Of a stretch of 64,000 nucleotides of DNA, positions 35,272 to 45,007 are shown piece after piece. The notes beneath the pieces were generated by a model, which was given only the letters and a program-made list of their open reading frames with translations, was not told where the DNA came from and searched no databases. The number at the start of each line of letters is the position of its first letter. Position 1 is the stretch's first letter. A program made the translations under genes and the position numbers. Origin of the DNA: Aliivibrio_A kagoshimensis (lineage in GTDB: Bacteria; Pseudomonadota; Gammaproteobacteria; Enterobacterales; Vibrionaceae); assembly GCF_050337105.1 (NCBI RefSeq), contig NZ_JAKJSQ010000011.1, positions 13,507 to 77,506 on the forward strand, written 5' to 3'.

Positions 35272-35379
35272 ATCACCAAATATAACTAAAAATCTGTGAC
35301 CACTATACCTGATATAGTGAATAGTAACGAAAGCATAAGGTAAAAGTTTGTTAAATCACATCAATTTAATTCATATTGA

Positions 35380-35425
35380 ATATAAAAAAGCAGCCGATTG
35401 AACAAAAGTTCAACAAACTGCTTTA
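35380..35425 (-). terminator. Terminator of the cydABX operon
   Basis: Minus strand: AAAGCAG...CTGCTTTTTT outer stem with an inner TTGAAC-TTTT-GTTCAA hairpin, then T-rich sequence. Confidence 0.7.
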
Positions 35426-35458
35426 TAGGTAAGTGATGTCTAGATGTAAACAGGGAAA

Positions 35459-35566
35459 TTATTCGCTGTCGTTATCCATCATCTCGGTATGTTCTAACCA
35501 AAGTGCATTAATAATTGCAAATGAGCACGCTAATAACACACCCAGTATCCATGCGAAATACCACAT
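35459..35566 (-). CDS. cydX: Cytochrome bd small subunit CydX
   Basis: 35 residues: MWYFAWILGVLLACSFAIIN and a short acidic tail. One membrane helix with the family signature WYFAWILG...A and a conserved Glu (LEHTE). Stabilises the haem b595/d site of the CydAB oxidase. AAGGAG lies 6 nt upstream of the ATG, and the gene starts 25 bp after cydB. No ybgE-like gene follows. Confidence 0.95.
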   Translation of the reverse strand: MWYFAWILGVLLACSFAIINALWLEHTEMMDNDSE

Positions 35567-35590
35567 AGTTGGCTCCTTAATCTGAATTTT

Positions 35591-36727
35591 TTAATAGAGA
35601 GAGTTTTTGTTCTCTTCAATAAATTTACTGTCAATACGTCCGAACATCTTGTAGTAAGTCCACGAGGTATAGGCCAAAATAATTGGCACCATCACCGCCG
35701 CCACTGCGGTCATGATTGAGAGAGTCAACTCACTCGACGTGGAATCCCACATCGTTAGACTGTGTGATGGATTTAAGCTCGATGGCATCACAAATGGAAA
35801 CAGTGCGAAACCGAATGTGAGTATCACCCCAGCATTGGTTAAACTTGATGTAAAGAAAGCAAAACCTGACCAGTTAAATCGAGTTGCCATCACGGTAATG
35901 AGCGGCATTATTACCGCTAACGAAGGGGCAATCCACAGTAATGGGTAGTTATCATAGTTTAGGAACCATGCACCAACTTGTGTAACAACCTCTTTAGTGA
36001 GCGGGTTGGAGGCCGCATCAGTCACTATCTGGGAGGTAATTACATACCCTTCCATCGAGTGAACCCAAAAGCCTGCCATCACAAATAGAAGCGCAACCAT
36101 TAATCCACTGATCTGCGTGACCACTTTGGCTCGTTGGTAAAGCTCGTCTGTTGTTTTCATCTGCAGCCAAGTTCCTCCTTGCATGACGAACATGAATAGG
36201 CTGATCACTCCACATAACAGTGCAAAAGGGTTAAGCAAAGCAAAAAAGCTACCATGATACTTAGACATCATTAGGTCATTAAGCTCAAACGGAACCCCTT
36301 GCATCAAGTTTCCGAAAGCGACACCAAAAATGATTGGTGGGACAAAGCTACCAATGAAAATCGCGCCATCCCAAGCACTTCTCCAACGCTTATCTTCAAT
36401 TTTCGAGCGATAGTCAAAACCAATTGGTCGAAACCACAATGCCGCGAGAGCGACAATCATGGCAAAGTAAAAACCTGAGAATGAGGTGGCATACACCAGT
36501 GGCCAAGCCGCAAAAAGGGCACCACCTGCTGTCACTAACCAAACCTGATTTCCATCCCAATGAGGCGCTATCGAGTTGATCATCACACGGCGTTCGGAGT
36601 CGGTTTTACCTATGATCGGGACCAAAGTGCCCACTCCCATATCAAATCCATCTGTCACCGCAAAACCAATCAGTAATACTCCAATCAGTGCCCACCAGAT
36701 AAAGCGTAACATTTCATAATCAAACAT
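35591..36727 (-). CDS. cydB: Cytochrome bd ubiquinol oxidase subunit II CydB
   Basis: 378 residues, about nine membrane helices. N-terminal WWALIGVLLIGFAVTDGFDMGVG with the conserved Asp pair, and NSIAPHWDGNQVWLVTAGGALFAAWP. Partner of CydA in the oxygen-scavenging terminal oxidase, used at low oxygen. Between cydA and cydX. Confidence 0.97.
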   Translation of the reverse strand: MFDYEMLRFIWWALIGVLLIGFAVTDGFDMGVGTLVPIIGKTDSERRVMINSIAPHWDGNQVWLVTAGGALFAAWPLVYATSFSGFYFAMIVALAALWFRPIGFDYRSKIEDKRWRSAWDGAIFIGSFVPPIIFGVAFGNLMQGVPFELNDLMMSKYHGSFFALLNPFALLCGVISLFMFVMQGGTWLQMKTTDELYQRAKVVTQISGLMVALLFVMAGFWVHSMEGYVITSQIVTDAASNPLTKEVVTQVGAWFLNYDNYPLLWIAPSLAVIMPLITVMATRFNWSGFAFFTSSLTNAGVILTFGFALFPFVMPSSLNPSHSLTMWDSTSSELTLSIMTAVAAVMVPIILAYTSWTYYKMFGRIDSKFIEENKNSLY

Positions 36728-36741
36728 TGTTAACTCTCCTA

Positions 36742-38331
36742 TTACGCTTCAACTTGACGATCGAATTTAGATTCCGCATTGTCACTTTGTTGCTCAAAGT
36801 GATAACGACCTGTTTTCAGACTGCTTGGTCCTTTGCGTGCAAACTTAACCATCAAGTATGCCTCTGCGATTAAAAACACCGTATACAATGCGATGATCGC
36901 ACCTAGCGATGCCCAAATCTGTCCTGCCGTTAATGCTGACGCTGCTACATTGACGGGAAGAATCTCACCAACTGCCCAAGGTTGACGACCATATTCAGCC
37001 ACAAACCAACCCGCTTCAATGGCGATCCAAGGGGCGGGAATAGCAAACAACGAGGCTTTGAGTAACCAGCGCTTCTGTTCGATTTTTTGACGACAAGTTT
37101 GTATAAACGCCGCGCCAAAAATAAACAACATAATAAAGCCTAAGCCAACCATAATTCTGAAACTAAAGAAAAGTGGCGCGACTTGTGGAATGGAATCGTC
37201 AACCGCTGCCATGATATGTTCTTCGGTAGCATCCACGACATTATCTGTGTATTTCTTAAGTAATAACCCATAACCTAAATCGTGTTTAATGGCGTCAAAT
37301 TCGGCTAGATTCTGCTCTGTTCTATCACCCGATCTGAGTTTTTCTAACAAGCCATAAGCGACCATGCCATTACGGATACGAACTTCATGTTCATCTTTAA
37401 GATCACGAATACCGGTGACTTGTTTGTCTAGCGAGCGTGTAGCAATGATGCCCATCGCATACGGTATTTTGATCGCGTAGTCCGTTTCCATCGTCTCTTG
37501 GTTTGGGATACCAAATGCCGTAAAGGCTGCCGGCGCTTCTTCTGTATGCCATTCAGCTTCTACCGCCGCTAACTTCACTTTTTGTACGTCACCTAACTCA
37601 TAACCAGACTCATCGCCTAAAACGATAACGGATAAAATCGAGGCGATACCAAATGAAGCCGCAATAGCGAAAGAGCGACGTGCAAACGCAACATCTCGTC
37701 CTTTGAGGAGGTAATAGGAACTGATGCCTAAAACAAACATCGCACCACAGGTATAACCCGAGGCTACTGTGTGTACAAACTTAACCTGTGCAACAGGGTT
37801 AAAGATCACTTCACTGAAACTGACCATCTCCATCCGCATGGTTTCAAAGTTAAACTCTGCACCCACCGGATTTTGCATCCAGGCATTGGCAATCAGAATC
37901 CACAAAGCGGAGAAATTAGACCCTAAGGCTACTAACCAAGTAACGGTTAAGTGCTGGCGTTTAGATAACCGATCCCAACCAAAGAAAAACAACCCAACGA
38001 AGGTTGATTCTAAGAAAAAAGCGATTAAAGCTTCAATCGCCAGTGGTGCGCCAAAAATATCCCCAACATAGTGAGAATAGTATGACCAGTTAGTGCCAAA
38101 CTGGAACTCCATTGTTAGACCAGTTGCGACACCCAGCGCAAAGTTAATGCCGAAAAGTTTACCCCAAAATTTGGTCATGTCTTTGTAGATGACTTTATCT
38201 GTCATCACATAGAGTGACTCCATGATCGCCAGCAAAAATGCCATACCGATGGTTAATGGGACAAATAGGAAGTGGTACATTGCTGTAAGTGCGAATTGAA
38301 ACCGCGATAACTCAACAACGTCTGTTAGCAT
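36742..38331 (-). CDS. cydA: Cytochrome bd ubiquinol oxidase subunit I CydA
   Basis: 529 residues, about nine membrane helices. Haem ligand His in LSRFQFALTAMYHFLFVP, second ligand region near FVHTVASGYTCGAMF, GRQPWAVGEILP loop, and the long quinol-binding Q-loop typical of E. coli-type enzymes (about 255-390). First gene of the operon. The upstream region carries two FNR-like sites. Confidence 0.97.
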   Translation of the reverse strand: MLTDVVELSRFQFALTAMYHFLFVPLTIGMAFLLAIMESLYVMTDKVIYKDMTKFWGKLFGINFALGVATGLTMEFQFGTNWSYYSHYVGDIFGAPLAIEALIAFFLESTFVGLFFFGWDRLSKRQHLTVTWLVALGSNFSALWILIANAWMQNPVGAEFNFETMRMEMVSFSEVIFNPVAQVKFVHTVASGYTCGAMFVLGISSYYLLKGRDVAFARRSFAIAASFGIASILSVIVLGDESGYELGDVQKVKLAAVEAEWHTEEAPAAFTAFGIPNQETMETDYAIKIPYAMGIIATRSLDKQVTGIRDLKDEHEVRIRNGMVAYGLLEKLRSGDRTEQNLAEFDAIKHDLGYGLLLKKYTDNVVDATEEHIMAAVDDSIPQVAPLFFSFRIMVGLGFIMLFIFGAAFIQTCRQKIEQKRWLLKASLFAIPAPWIAIEAGWFVAEYGRQPWAVGEILPVNVAASALTAGQIWASLGAIIALYTVFLIAEAYLMVKFARKGPSSLKTGRYHFEQQSDNAESKFDRQVEA

Positions 38332-38556
38332 GATAACCCCTTTTGTATCAGGCTGCGTACCTGTTATACATAGTTCAGTTCATGAAAATAGGCACTAAAT
38401 AGTGCGAGAAGATTACTACATTTTGAGAAGTGAGCCTTCTCATGTTATAGATTTGTATGCGCTACGTTAGAATATTGTTAAGCTCAATCTAATGTAGCTT
38501 TGGCTAATATTACGCTTATGGTATTGGAGGTCAAACATTTTTTGTGAGAAGCAATG

Positions 38557-38570
38557 CTGATCTAAATCAA
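38557..38570. promoter_or_regulatory. FNR-like site 1 upstream of cydA
   Basis: CTGATCTAAATCAA matches the FNR box TTGAT-N4-ATCAA at 9 of 10 arm bases. Confidence 0.6.
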
Positions 38571-38606
38571 CTTGTAAGTCGCATTAATCAATCCAATCGA
38601 AGACAG

Positions 38607-38620
38607 TTGATCTAGATCAA
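38607..38620. promoter_or_regulatory. FNR-like site 2 upstream of cydA
   Basis: TTGATCTAGATCAA is a perfect FNR box and a perfect palindrome. Centre 50 bp from site 1. The rest of this 425-bp gene-free stretch (38332-38756) is AT-rich and otherwise holds only the ruvAB terminator. Confidence 0.75.
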
Positions 38621-38711
38621 TTTACAGGGGATTGTTGAATAAAAAATAGGCGAGATTAGTGTGACCGGAGTCAAAATTGTAACGGCTGAGATTCTACTGA
38701 ACTGTTATTGA

Positions 38712-38745
38712 GAAAGCCAGCCAAATAATTTCGGCTAGCTTAGCT
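38712..38745 (-). terminator. Terminator after ruvB
   Basis: Minus strand: AGCTAGCC and GGCTGGCT arms (one wobble pair) with a 10-nt loop, then TTTCT. Confidence 0.7.
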
Positions 38746-38756
38746 TTTATAAATAT

Positions 38757-39761
38757 TTAGCGCTGCAAACCAAAATGAAGATAAGCGTGATCGGTGGCAA
38801 TTCGCCCTCTTGGGGTTCTTTGTAAAAAGCCTTGTTGAATGAGATAAGGTTCAATCACATCTTCTATGGTGTCTTTCTCTTCCCCAATCGCTGCTGCTAA
38901 GTTATCCAAGCCAACTGGCCCACCAGAAAACTTCTCCATAATCGCCAATAACAACTTACGGTCCATATAGTCGAAACCTTTACTGTCAACATCCAGCATA
39001 TTAAGTGCTTTATCGGCGACATCAGGGCAAATTAACCCATTAGCCTTTACTTCTGCATAATCTCTTACACGTCTTAATAGTCGGTTAGCAATACGAGGTG
39101 TTCCACGTGCACGACGAGCCACTTCTAATGCGCCATCAGATTCCATTGATAAATTCAGGCAACCAGCACTGCGCTCTACAATGTACTGCAGATCTTCTAC
39201 GTTGTAGTACTCCAACCTCTGAACAATACCAAATCGGTCTCGTAAAGGAGATGTCAATGAGCCCGCTCTTGTTGTCGCACCTATGAGTGTGAATGGAGGG
39301 AGATCAATTTTAATAGAACGGGCTGCTGGCCCCTCACCTATCATAATATCCAATTGATAATCTTCCATGGCCGGATAGAGTATCTCTTCAACTACTGGGC
39401 TAAGGCGGTGTATCTCATCAATAAAGAGAACATCATTCTCTTCAAGATTGGTAAGTAGTGCCGCTAGATCGCCCGCTTTCTCTAATACTGGCCCTGAAGT
39501 GGTTCGTATGTTCACCTCCATCTCATTGGCAACGATGTTGGCTAAGGTGGTTTTACCTAAACCAGGGGGGCCAAATATCAATAGATGATCAAGGGGCTCA
39601 TTGCGCATTTGCGCCGCTTTAATGAAGATCTCCATCTGACTACGCACATGGTCTTGACCACGGTATTCATTCAGCTTTTTGGGGCGTATCGCGCGATCGA
39701 TAATATCCTCTTCTTTAAAAGTCGGATTATCAACGGCAATCAATCTATCTGCTTCAATCAT
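38757..39761 (-). CDS. ruvB: Holliday junction branch-migration ATPase RuvB
   Basis: 334 residues, AAA+ motor. Walker A GPPGLGKTTLA, Walker B DVLFIDEIHRL, sensor 1 IGATTRAGSLTSPLRDRFG, and the C-terminal winged helix (EPYLIQQGFLQRTPRGR). Drives branch migration with RuvA during recombination repair. 12 bp after ruvA. Confidence 0.98.
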   Translation of the reverse strand: MIEADRLIAVDNPTFKEEDIIDRAIRPKKLNEYRGQDHVRSQMEIFIKAAQMRNEPLDHLLIFGPPGLGKTTLANIVANEMEVNIRTTSGPVLEKAGDLAALLTNLEENDVLFIDEIHRLSPVVEEILYPAMEDYQLDIMIGEGPAARSIKIDLPPFTLIGATTRAGSLTSPLRDRFGIVQRLEYYNVEDLQYIVERSAGCLNLSMESDGALEVARRARGTPRIANRLLRRVRDYAEVKANGLICPDVADKALNMLDVDSKGFDYMDRKLLLAIMEKFSGGPVGLDNLAAAIGEEKDTIEDVIEPYLIQQGFLQRTPRGRIATDHAYLHFGLQR

Positions 39762-39773
39762 AACTATTCCAAT

Positions 39774-40397
39774 TTAGACCATGGCTCGAAGCGCTTCTCG
39801 GATGAGATCTTCGCTGCTCATTCCTGGTTTAATAACCTGCGATATCACTTTTGCTGCTGGCAGTGGCTTGTAGCCGAGAGAGACCAACGCACTGATCGCT
39901 TCCTCTTTTGAGTTCTCTGGTTTAGCGACCGCCATCTCTTGATTATCTGCCAAGAACTCGTCGCTAACGGGAGTAAAGAGATCCCCTTCTCCCCAACCTT
40001 TTAATCGGTCTTTCATCTCTACGACTAAACGTTCCGCCGTTTTCTTACCGACACCGGGAAGTTTCACCAATGTAGAAACATCTTCGCGCTCAACACAACC
40101 GACAAATTGCGCTGCCGTCATTCCTGAAAGAATCGCTAATCCAAGTTTTGGTCCAACGCCATTAGCTTTAATCACTTCACGAAATAGCGCACGTTCTTTA
40201 ACGGTGTTAAACCCATAGAGGAGTTGAGCATCTTCACGCACCACAAAATGCGTGTAGATAATCGCTTCTTGGCCAAGTTCGGGTAATTCATAAAAACAGC
40301 TCATCGGCATTTTCACTTCGTAGCCTAAGCCACCCAGTTCAATCAATACCTCTGGAGGCTGCTTTTCTACTAACTTGCCACGTAAACGACCGATCAC
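39774..40397 (-). CDS. ruvA: Holliday junction-binding protein RuvA
   Basis: 207 residues from a GTG start at 40397, which gives the family N-terminus (V/M)IGRLRG; an ATG at 40418 would add seven residues that relatives lack. OB-fold domain I (about 1-65), helix-hairpin-helix domain II (GVGPKLGLAILSG and LPGVGKKTAERLVVEMKDRL), and domain III (about 150-207), which contacts RuvB. Confidence 0.96.
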   Translation of the reverse strand: MIGRLRGKLVEKQPPEVLIELGGLGYEVKMPMSCFYELPELGQEAIIYTHFVVREDAQLLYGFNTVKERALFREVIKANGVGPKLGLAILSGMTAAQFVGCVEREDVSTLVKLPGVGKKTAERLVVEMKDRLKGWGEGDLFTPVSDEFLADNQEMAVAKPENSKEEAISALVSLGYKPLPAAKVISQVIKPGMSSEDLIREALRAMV

Positions 40398-40466
40398 AAT
40401 AGACTCACTTCTCTTCATTTATTAAGTCATGAATAATAATGAATTACTGGTTAGATATCCAGTAAT

Positions 40467-40988
40467 TTAACGATATCGCCCTTTTTTTGCTCCGCTTGCT
40501 TTTCCTGCTAATGCTACCAAGGTTTTATTTACGTTGGCATGACAAATTGCCGCCCCTAAGGCATCCGCAGCATCTGCTTGAGGCTGGGCTGGCAGTTTTA
40601 GCATGCTGGTCACCATGTGTTGTACTTGCGCCTTATCTGCACTACCAGAACCGGTTACCGCTTGTTTAATGAGTCGTGCCGCGTATTCGTACACGGGAAG
40701 ATCGGCATTCACCGCCGCAACGATGGCGCTGCCACGAGCTTGACCTAACTTTAACGCCGAGTCGGCATTTTTAGACATGAATACCTGTTCAATCGCAAAT
40801 TCATCCGGTTGAAATTGCGTAATGATCTCGCTCACTCCAGCATAAATTTGTTTAAGACGTCCTGGTAACTCTTTTTCAGAGGTGCGAATACAGCCACTGC
40901 CTAAGTAAATAAGCTGCCTACCATTTTGTTTGATCACCCCATAACCAGTGATGCGAGAGCCGGGATCTATCCCAAGAATAATGGACAT
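40467..40988 (-). CDS. ruvC: Holliday junction resolvase RuvC
   Basis: 173 residues. RNase H-like fold with the catalytic acids in ILGIDPGSRITGYG (Asp), EFAIEQVFMSKN (Glu), and the late DAADALGAAICH (two Asp). Cuts junctions bound by RuvAB. Heads the ruvC-ruvA-ruvB group. Confidence 0.98.
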   Translation of the reverse strand: MSIILGIDPGSRITGYGVIKQNGRQLIYLGSGCIRTSEKELPGRLKQIYAGVSEIITQFQPDEFAIEQVFMSKNADSALKLGQARGSAIVAAVNADLPVYEYAARLIKQAVTGSGSADKAQVQHMVTSMLKLPAQPQADAADALGAAICHANVNKTLVALAGKASGAKKGRYR

Positions 40989-41033
40989 AAAGACCTAATT
41001 TTCTAATAACAGTATGATTGTAATTCTATTTGC

Positions 41034-41070
41034 AAAAAAAAAGCAAAGTCACCGTAGTCACTTTGCTTCT
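41034..41070 (-). terminator. Intrinsic terminator of aspS
   Basis: Minus strand: AAGCAAAGT and ACTTTGCTT arms, then nine T residues. Confidence 0.9.
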
Positions 41071-41109
41071 ATTGAATCGTCAACCTTTACAATACGACAA
41101 GGGTTAACT

Positions 41110-42876
41110 CTATTCTGCTTTTTTTGATACTTCTATTGCAAGCTCATCCAGAGACGCTGGGTTTGCTTTGCTTGGCGCATTAGTCAGTAGACATGATGCC
41201 GCGGTTGTTTTAGGGAACGCAATCACATCACGAATGTTGTCTGTATTACATAACAACATAGCTAAACGGTCTAAACCAAACGCTAAACCTGCGTGAGGCG
41301 GCGTACCGTACTTCAACGCTTCAAGTAAGAAACCGAACTTATCTTGCTGCTCTTGCGCGTCAATACCTAGAATACCAAACACTGCCTTCTGCATATCTGC
41401 ATTATGAATACGTACTGAACCACCGCCCACTTCATAACCGTTAATGACCATATCGTAAGCATCAGAATTTGCTGCCGCAGGGTTTGCTGCTAGCTGTTCA
41501 GCAGTTAAACCAAGTGGCGAAGTGAATGGGTGGTGCATGGCGTGCAGGTTACCCTCTTCATCTTGCTCAAACATTGGGAAATCAATCACCCAAAGTGGCG
41601 CCCAAGCATTTTTATCCGTTAGCTCTAAATCATCGCCAAGTTTCACTCGAAGTGCACCCATCGCTTCATCAACAACACGTGAAGTGTCTGCGCCAAAGAG
41701 AATAATGTCGCCCGTTTGCGCATTCGTTCGCTCAAGAAGTGCATTAACCACCTCTTCATTTAAGAACTTAGCCACTGGAGATTGAACACCTGCAAATCCT
41801 GCCTCACGGTCGTTAACCTTCATCCATGCTAAACCTTTAGCGCCATAGATGCCGACAAAGTTTCCGTACTCATCAATCTGCTTACGAGAGAGCTTAGCGC
41901 CACCCGGTACACAAATTACTGCAACACGTCCTTTTTCATCATTAGCAGGACCTGAGAAGACTTTAAACTCAACATCTTTGACTAAATCTGCGACGTCTAC
42001 CAACTCTAATGGGTTACGCAGATCCGGCTTATCAGAACCAAAACGGCGAATCGCTTCAGAGAATGGCATGATCGGGAATTCACCCAGTTCAACGTCCAGT
42101 AACTCTTTCCACATGTCATGAACTAAACGTTCAGTCACTTCACGAACCTGCTGTGACGACATGAACGAGGTTTCGATATCTATCTGAGTAAATTCAGGCT
42201 GACGATCAGCGCGTAAATCTTCATCACGGAAACATTTTACGATCTGGTAGTAACGATCAAAACCAGACATCATCAGCAATTGTTTGAACAGCTGTGGTGA
42301 CTGTGGCAATGCGTAAAAACTGCCTTTATGTACACGGCTTGGTACTAAGTAGTCACGGGCACCTTCAGGTGTCGCTTTGGTAAGTACCGGTGTTTCGATG
42401 TCCAAAAATAGATTTTCATCTAAAAAGCGACGTACAAAACTAGATGCACGAGCACGCAGTTTAATGCGGTCGCTCATCTCTGGGCGACGAAGATCAATGT
42501 AACGATACTTCAGACGCTGCTCTTCAGAGTTAATTTGGTTAAAATCGAGCGGCAAAGGCTCCGATTTATTAATAATATCTAGACCTGTTGCGTAAAGCTC
42601 AACTTCACCAGTCGCCATATCTTTATTAATTTGGCTATCAGGACGTGCACGAACTTCACCCGTAATGCGGATACAGAATTCATTACGAAGTTGGTTAGCT
42701 TCTGTGAAGATCTCTTTCACATCTGGGTCGATAACTACCTGAACAATACCTTCACGATCTCGCATATCGATAAAGATAAGGCCGCCTAAATCACGACGAC
42801 GGTTTACCCAGCCGCAAAGTTCTACAGTTTGTCCTGCCAGGGACTTGTTCAGTTGACCACAATAATGGCTGCGCAT
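41110..42876 (-). CDS. aspS: Aspartyl-tRNA synthetase AspS
   Basis: 588 residues from the ATG at 42876 (MRSHYCGQLNKS), the usual bacterial start; the open frame runs 46 codons further up without family similarity. OB-fold anticodon-binding domain (about 1-110), class II catalytic core with motif 2 FRDEDLRADRQPEFTQIDIE and motif 3 GLAFGLDRLAMLL, and the bacterial GAD insertion (about 290-430). Charges tRNA-Asp. Confidence 0.97.
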   Translation of the reverse strand: MRSHYCGQLNKSLAGQTVELCGWVNRRRDLGGLIFIDMRDREGIVQVVIDPDVKEIFTEANQLRNEFCIRITGEVRARPDSQINKDMATGEVELYATGLDIINKSEPLPLDFNQINSEEQRLKYRYIDLRRPEMSDRIKLRARASSFVRRFLDENLFLDIETPVLTKATPEGARDYLVPSRVHKGSFYALPQSPQLFKQLLMMSGFDRYYQIVKCFRDEDLRADRQPEFTQIDIETSFMSSQQVREVTERLVHDMWKELLDVELGEFPIMPFSEAIRRFGSDKPDLRNPLELVDVADLVKDVEFKVFSGPANDEKGRVAVICVPGGAKLSRKQIDEYGNFVGIYGAKGLAWMKVNDREAGFAGVQSPVAKFLNEEVVNALLERTNAQTGDIILFGADTSRVVDEAMGALRVKLGDDLELTDKNAWAPLWVIDFPMFEQDEEGNLHAMHHPFTSPLGLTAEQLAANPAAANSDAYDMVINGYEVGGGSVRIHNADMQKAVFGILGIDAQEQQDKFGFLLEALKYGTPPHAGLAFGLDRLAMLLCNTDNIRDVIAFPKTTAASCLLTNAPSKANPASLDELAIEVSKKAE

Positions 42877-43158
42877 GATGAATTTCCCAATCATAATAGT
42901 TATACCAATCAACAAACCGTTCAAAACATGATATTGGTCTGTTGTTATCAATCTGTTTATTCGCATAAATTTGATTAAATAAGCAGCAATTTGCCGCTTT
43001 TGATGAAAAATCAAACAATTCGAAACAATAGCTAAACATTATAAAGGAAATAGCTTACAGATAAAGACAATCCCCATATTTTTATCTACAATGTTGCCTC
43101 TCTTTTCGATGGACGCGATAAGAGTTAACATTTATGCGTTTGCTTGAAGAGAATAACC

Positions 43159-43887
43159 ATGAAAAACCACGATAATATCTTTGCAGCCCCAATTGATAAA
43201 ATGGGCGATTTCACCTTCGATGAGAAAGTGGCAGAGGTCTTTCCGGATATGATCCAACGCTCGGTTCCCGGCTACAGTAATATCATTTCAGCGATTGGGA
43301 TGTTGGCTGAACGTTTTGCCAAACCGCATTCCACGGTGTATGACCTCGGCTGCTCTTTAGGCGCGGCGACCCTATCCATGCGTCGTCATATCAAACATGA
43401 AGGGTGTAAAATTATTGCTGTCGATAACTCTTCTGCCATGGTTGAACGTTGTCGATTACACATTAATGCTTACCGTTCAGATACCGTGGTCGATGTGGTT
43501 GAAGCGGACATCCGTAATATTATGATTGAAGATGCAAGTGTTGTGGTGCTTAACTTTACTTTGCAGTTCCTCTCCCCAGATGATCGCTTAACCCTGCTAC
43601 AAAAAATTTATAAAGGGCTGCGCCCTGGTGGCATTCTTATTTTGTCTGAAAAATATGTGTTTGAAGATAATGAGGCGAATGAGCTGTTGATCGACCTACA
43701 TCATGACTTCAAACGCGCCAATGGTTATAGCGAATTAGAGATCAGTCAAAAACGCAGTGCCATCGAGAATGTAATGCGCCCTGATAGCATCGATGTTCAT
43801 AAAGCTCGCTTTAAAGCGCTAGGTTTTCGTAGCAATGAAGTGTGGTTTCAGTGCTTCAATTTTGGTTCCATGTTTGCCATTAAGTAA
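43159..43887 (+). CDS. cmoA: Carboxy-SAM synthase CmoA
   Basis: 242 residues from the ATG at 43159 (AAGAGAA upstream). Rossmann-like fold with YDLGCSLGAATLSMRRH and the later VVLNFTLQFLSPDDR. Makes carboxy-S-adenosylmethionine from SAM and prephenate for wobble uridine cmo5U34 modification. Directly upstream of cmoB. Confidence 0.95.
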   Translation: MKNHDNIFAAPIDKMGDFTFDEKVAEVFPDMIQRSVPGYSNIISAIGMLAERFAKPHSTVYDLGCSLGAATLSMRRHIKHEGCKIIAVDNSSAMVERCRLHINAYRSDTVVDVVEADIRNIMIEDASVVVLNFTLQFLSPDDRLTLLQKIYKGLRPGGILILSEKYVFEDNEANELLIDLHHDFKRANGYSELEISQKRSAIENVMRPDSIDVHKARFKALGFRSNEVWFQCFNFGSMFAIK

Positions 43888-43962
43888 CCTGTCTACTGTT
43901 ACAAAATATTCATGTGGTTGTTGATGTTTCTACAATCACTCACCACTTACACTCGATAACGA

Positions 43963-44946
43963 ATGACTGAATCTATGTTTGATTTCTCTGACTTTTACCA
44001 ACTGATTGCTAAGAACCGATTAAGCCCTTGGTTGAATACTCTACCCTCACTACTTACCCACTGGCAAAATTCCGAGCATGGCGACATGCCCAAATGGCTT
44101 CGAGTGCTCAAAAAGATATCGACGGATAAACCGGATAACATCGAGCTGAAAAGTGAAGTGAAAATCACCAATGAAGTGGCGTTAGTGGCTGGGGAAAAAG
44201 CCAAACTAGAGAGCCTATTGAAAACCTTTCATCCATGGAGAAAAGGCCCGTATAACCTACATGACATTCATATTGATACCGAGTGGCGCTCAGATTGGAA
44301 ATGGGATCGTGTCCTTCCCCATCTGTCACCATTAAAAGGTCGTCATGTATTAGACGTAGGTTGTGGTAACGGGTACCACATGTGGAGAATGCTCGGTGAA
44401 GGTGCAAAATTAACCATCGGCATCGACCCATCACATCTTTTTTTAGTTCAGTTTGAAGCCGTTCGTAAACTTTTGGGTAACGATCAACGTGCCCACCTCT
44501 TACCTCTTGGCATTGAACAGCTGCCAGCTTCTAACGCTTTTGATACTGTATTTAGTATGGGTGTGCTTTACCACCGTCGCTCTCCGTTGGACCATATCAT
44601 GCAGTTGAAACAGCAATTGGTGCAAGACGGCGAATTGGTGTTAGAAACCTTAGTAATTGATGGTGATGAGAACGATGTCTTAGTTCCTACTGATCGCTAT
44701 GCACAGATGCGCAATGTCTTCTTCTTCCCTTCAGCTAAAGCACTAAAAGTATGGATTGAAAAATGTGGCTTTGTGGATGTAAAAATAGCGGATATCAGTA
44801 CTACCACCACTGACGAACAACGTACCACTCAATGGATGACTCACAACTCCTTGCCTGATTACTTAGATCCCAAAGACCCAAGTAAAACGATAGAAGGTTA
44901 TCCTGCGCCTAAACGCGTGGTGATGATTGCAAGAAACCCAGACTAA
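43963..44946 (+). CDS. cmoB: tRNA U34 carboxymethyltransferase CmoB
   Basis: 327 residues. Methyltransferase fold with VLDVGCGNGYHMWRMLGEGA and FSMGVLYHRRSPLDHI. Transfers the carboxymethyl group from carboxy-SAM to 5-hydroxyuridine 34 of tRNA. A second ATG four codons in (43975; MFDFSDFYQLIA) matches the N-terminus of relatives and may be the true start. Confidence 0.95.
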   Translation: MTESMFDFSDFYQLIAKNRLSPWLNTLPSLLTHWQNSEHGDMPKWLRVLKKISTDKPDNIELKSEVKITNEVALVAGEKAKLESLLKTFHPWRKGPYNLHDIHIDTEWRSDWKWDRVLPHLSPLKGRHVLDVGCGNGYHMWRMLGEGAKLTIGIDPSHLFLVQFEAVRKLLGNDQRAHLLPLGIEQLPASNAFDTVFSMGVLYHRRSPLDHIMQLKQQLVQDGELVLETLVIDGDENDVLVPTDRYAQMRNVFFFPSAKALKVWIEKCGFVDVKIADISTTTTDEQRTTQWMTHNSLPDYLDPKDPSKTIEGYPAPKRVVMIARNPD

Positions 44947-45007
44947 CTTGACCTTTAATATCAAACCCTTTTGAAATTACTCATAATTTTGTAGATTAGG
45001 AAAAATC

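Noticed and set aside
35272..35458. A ybgE gene between cydX and ybgC
   Set aside because: The gap is under 190 bp, contains a terminator hairpin and no suitable open frame.
42877..43014. 46-codon N-terminal extension of AspS
   Set aside because: Bacterial AspS starts at MRxHYCG; the extension has no similarity and no better ribosome-binding site.
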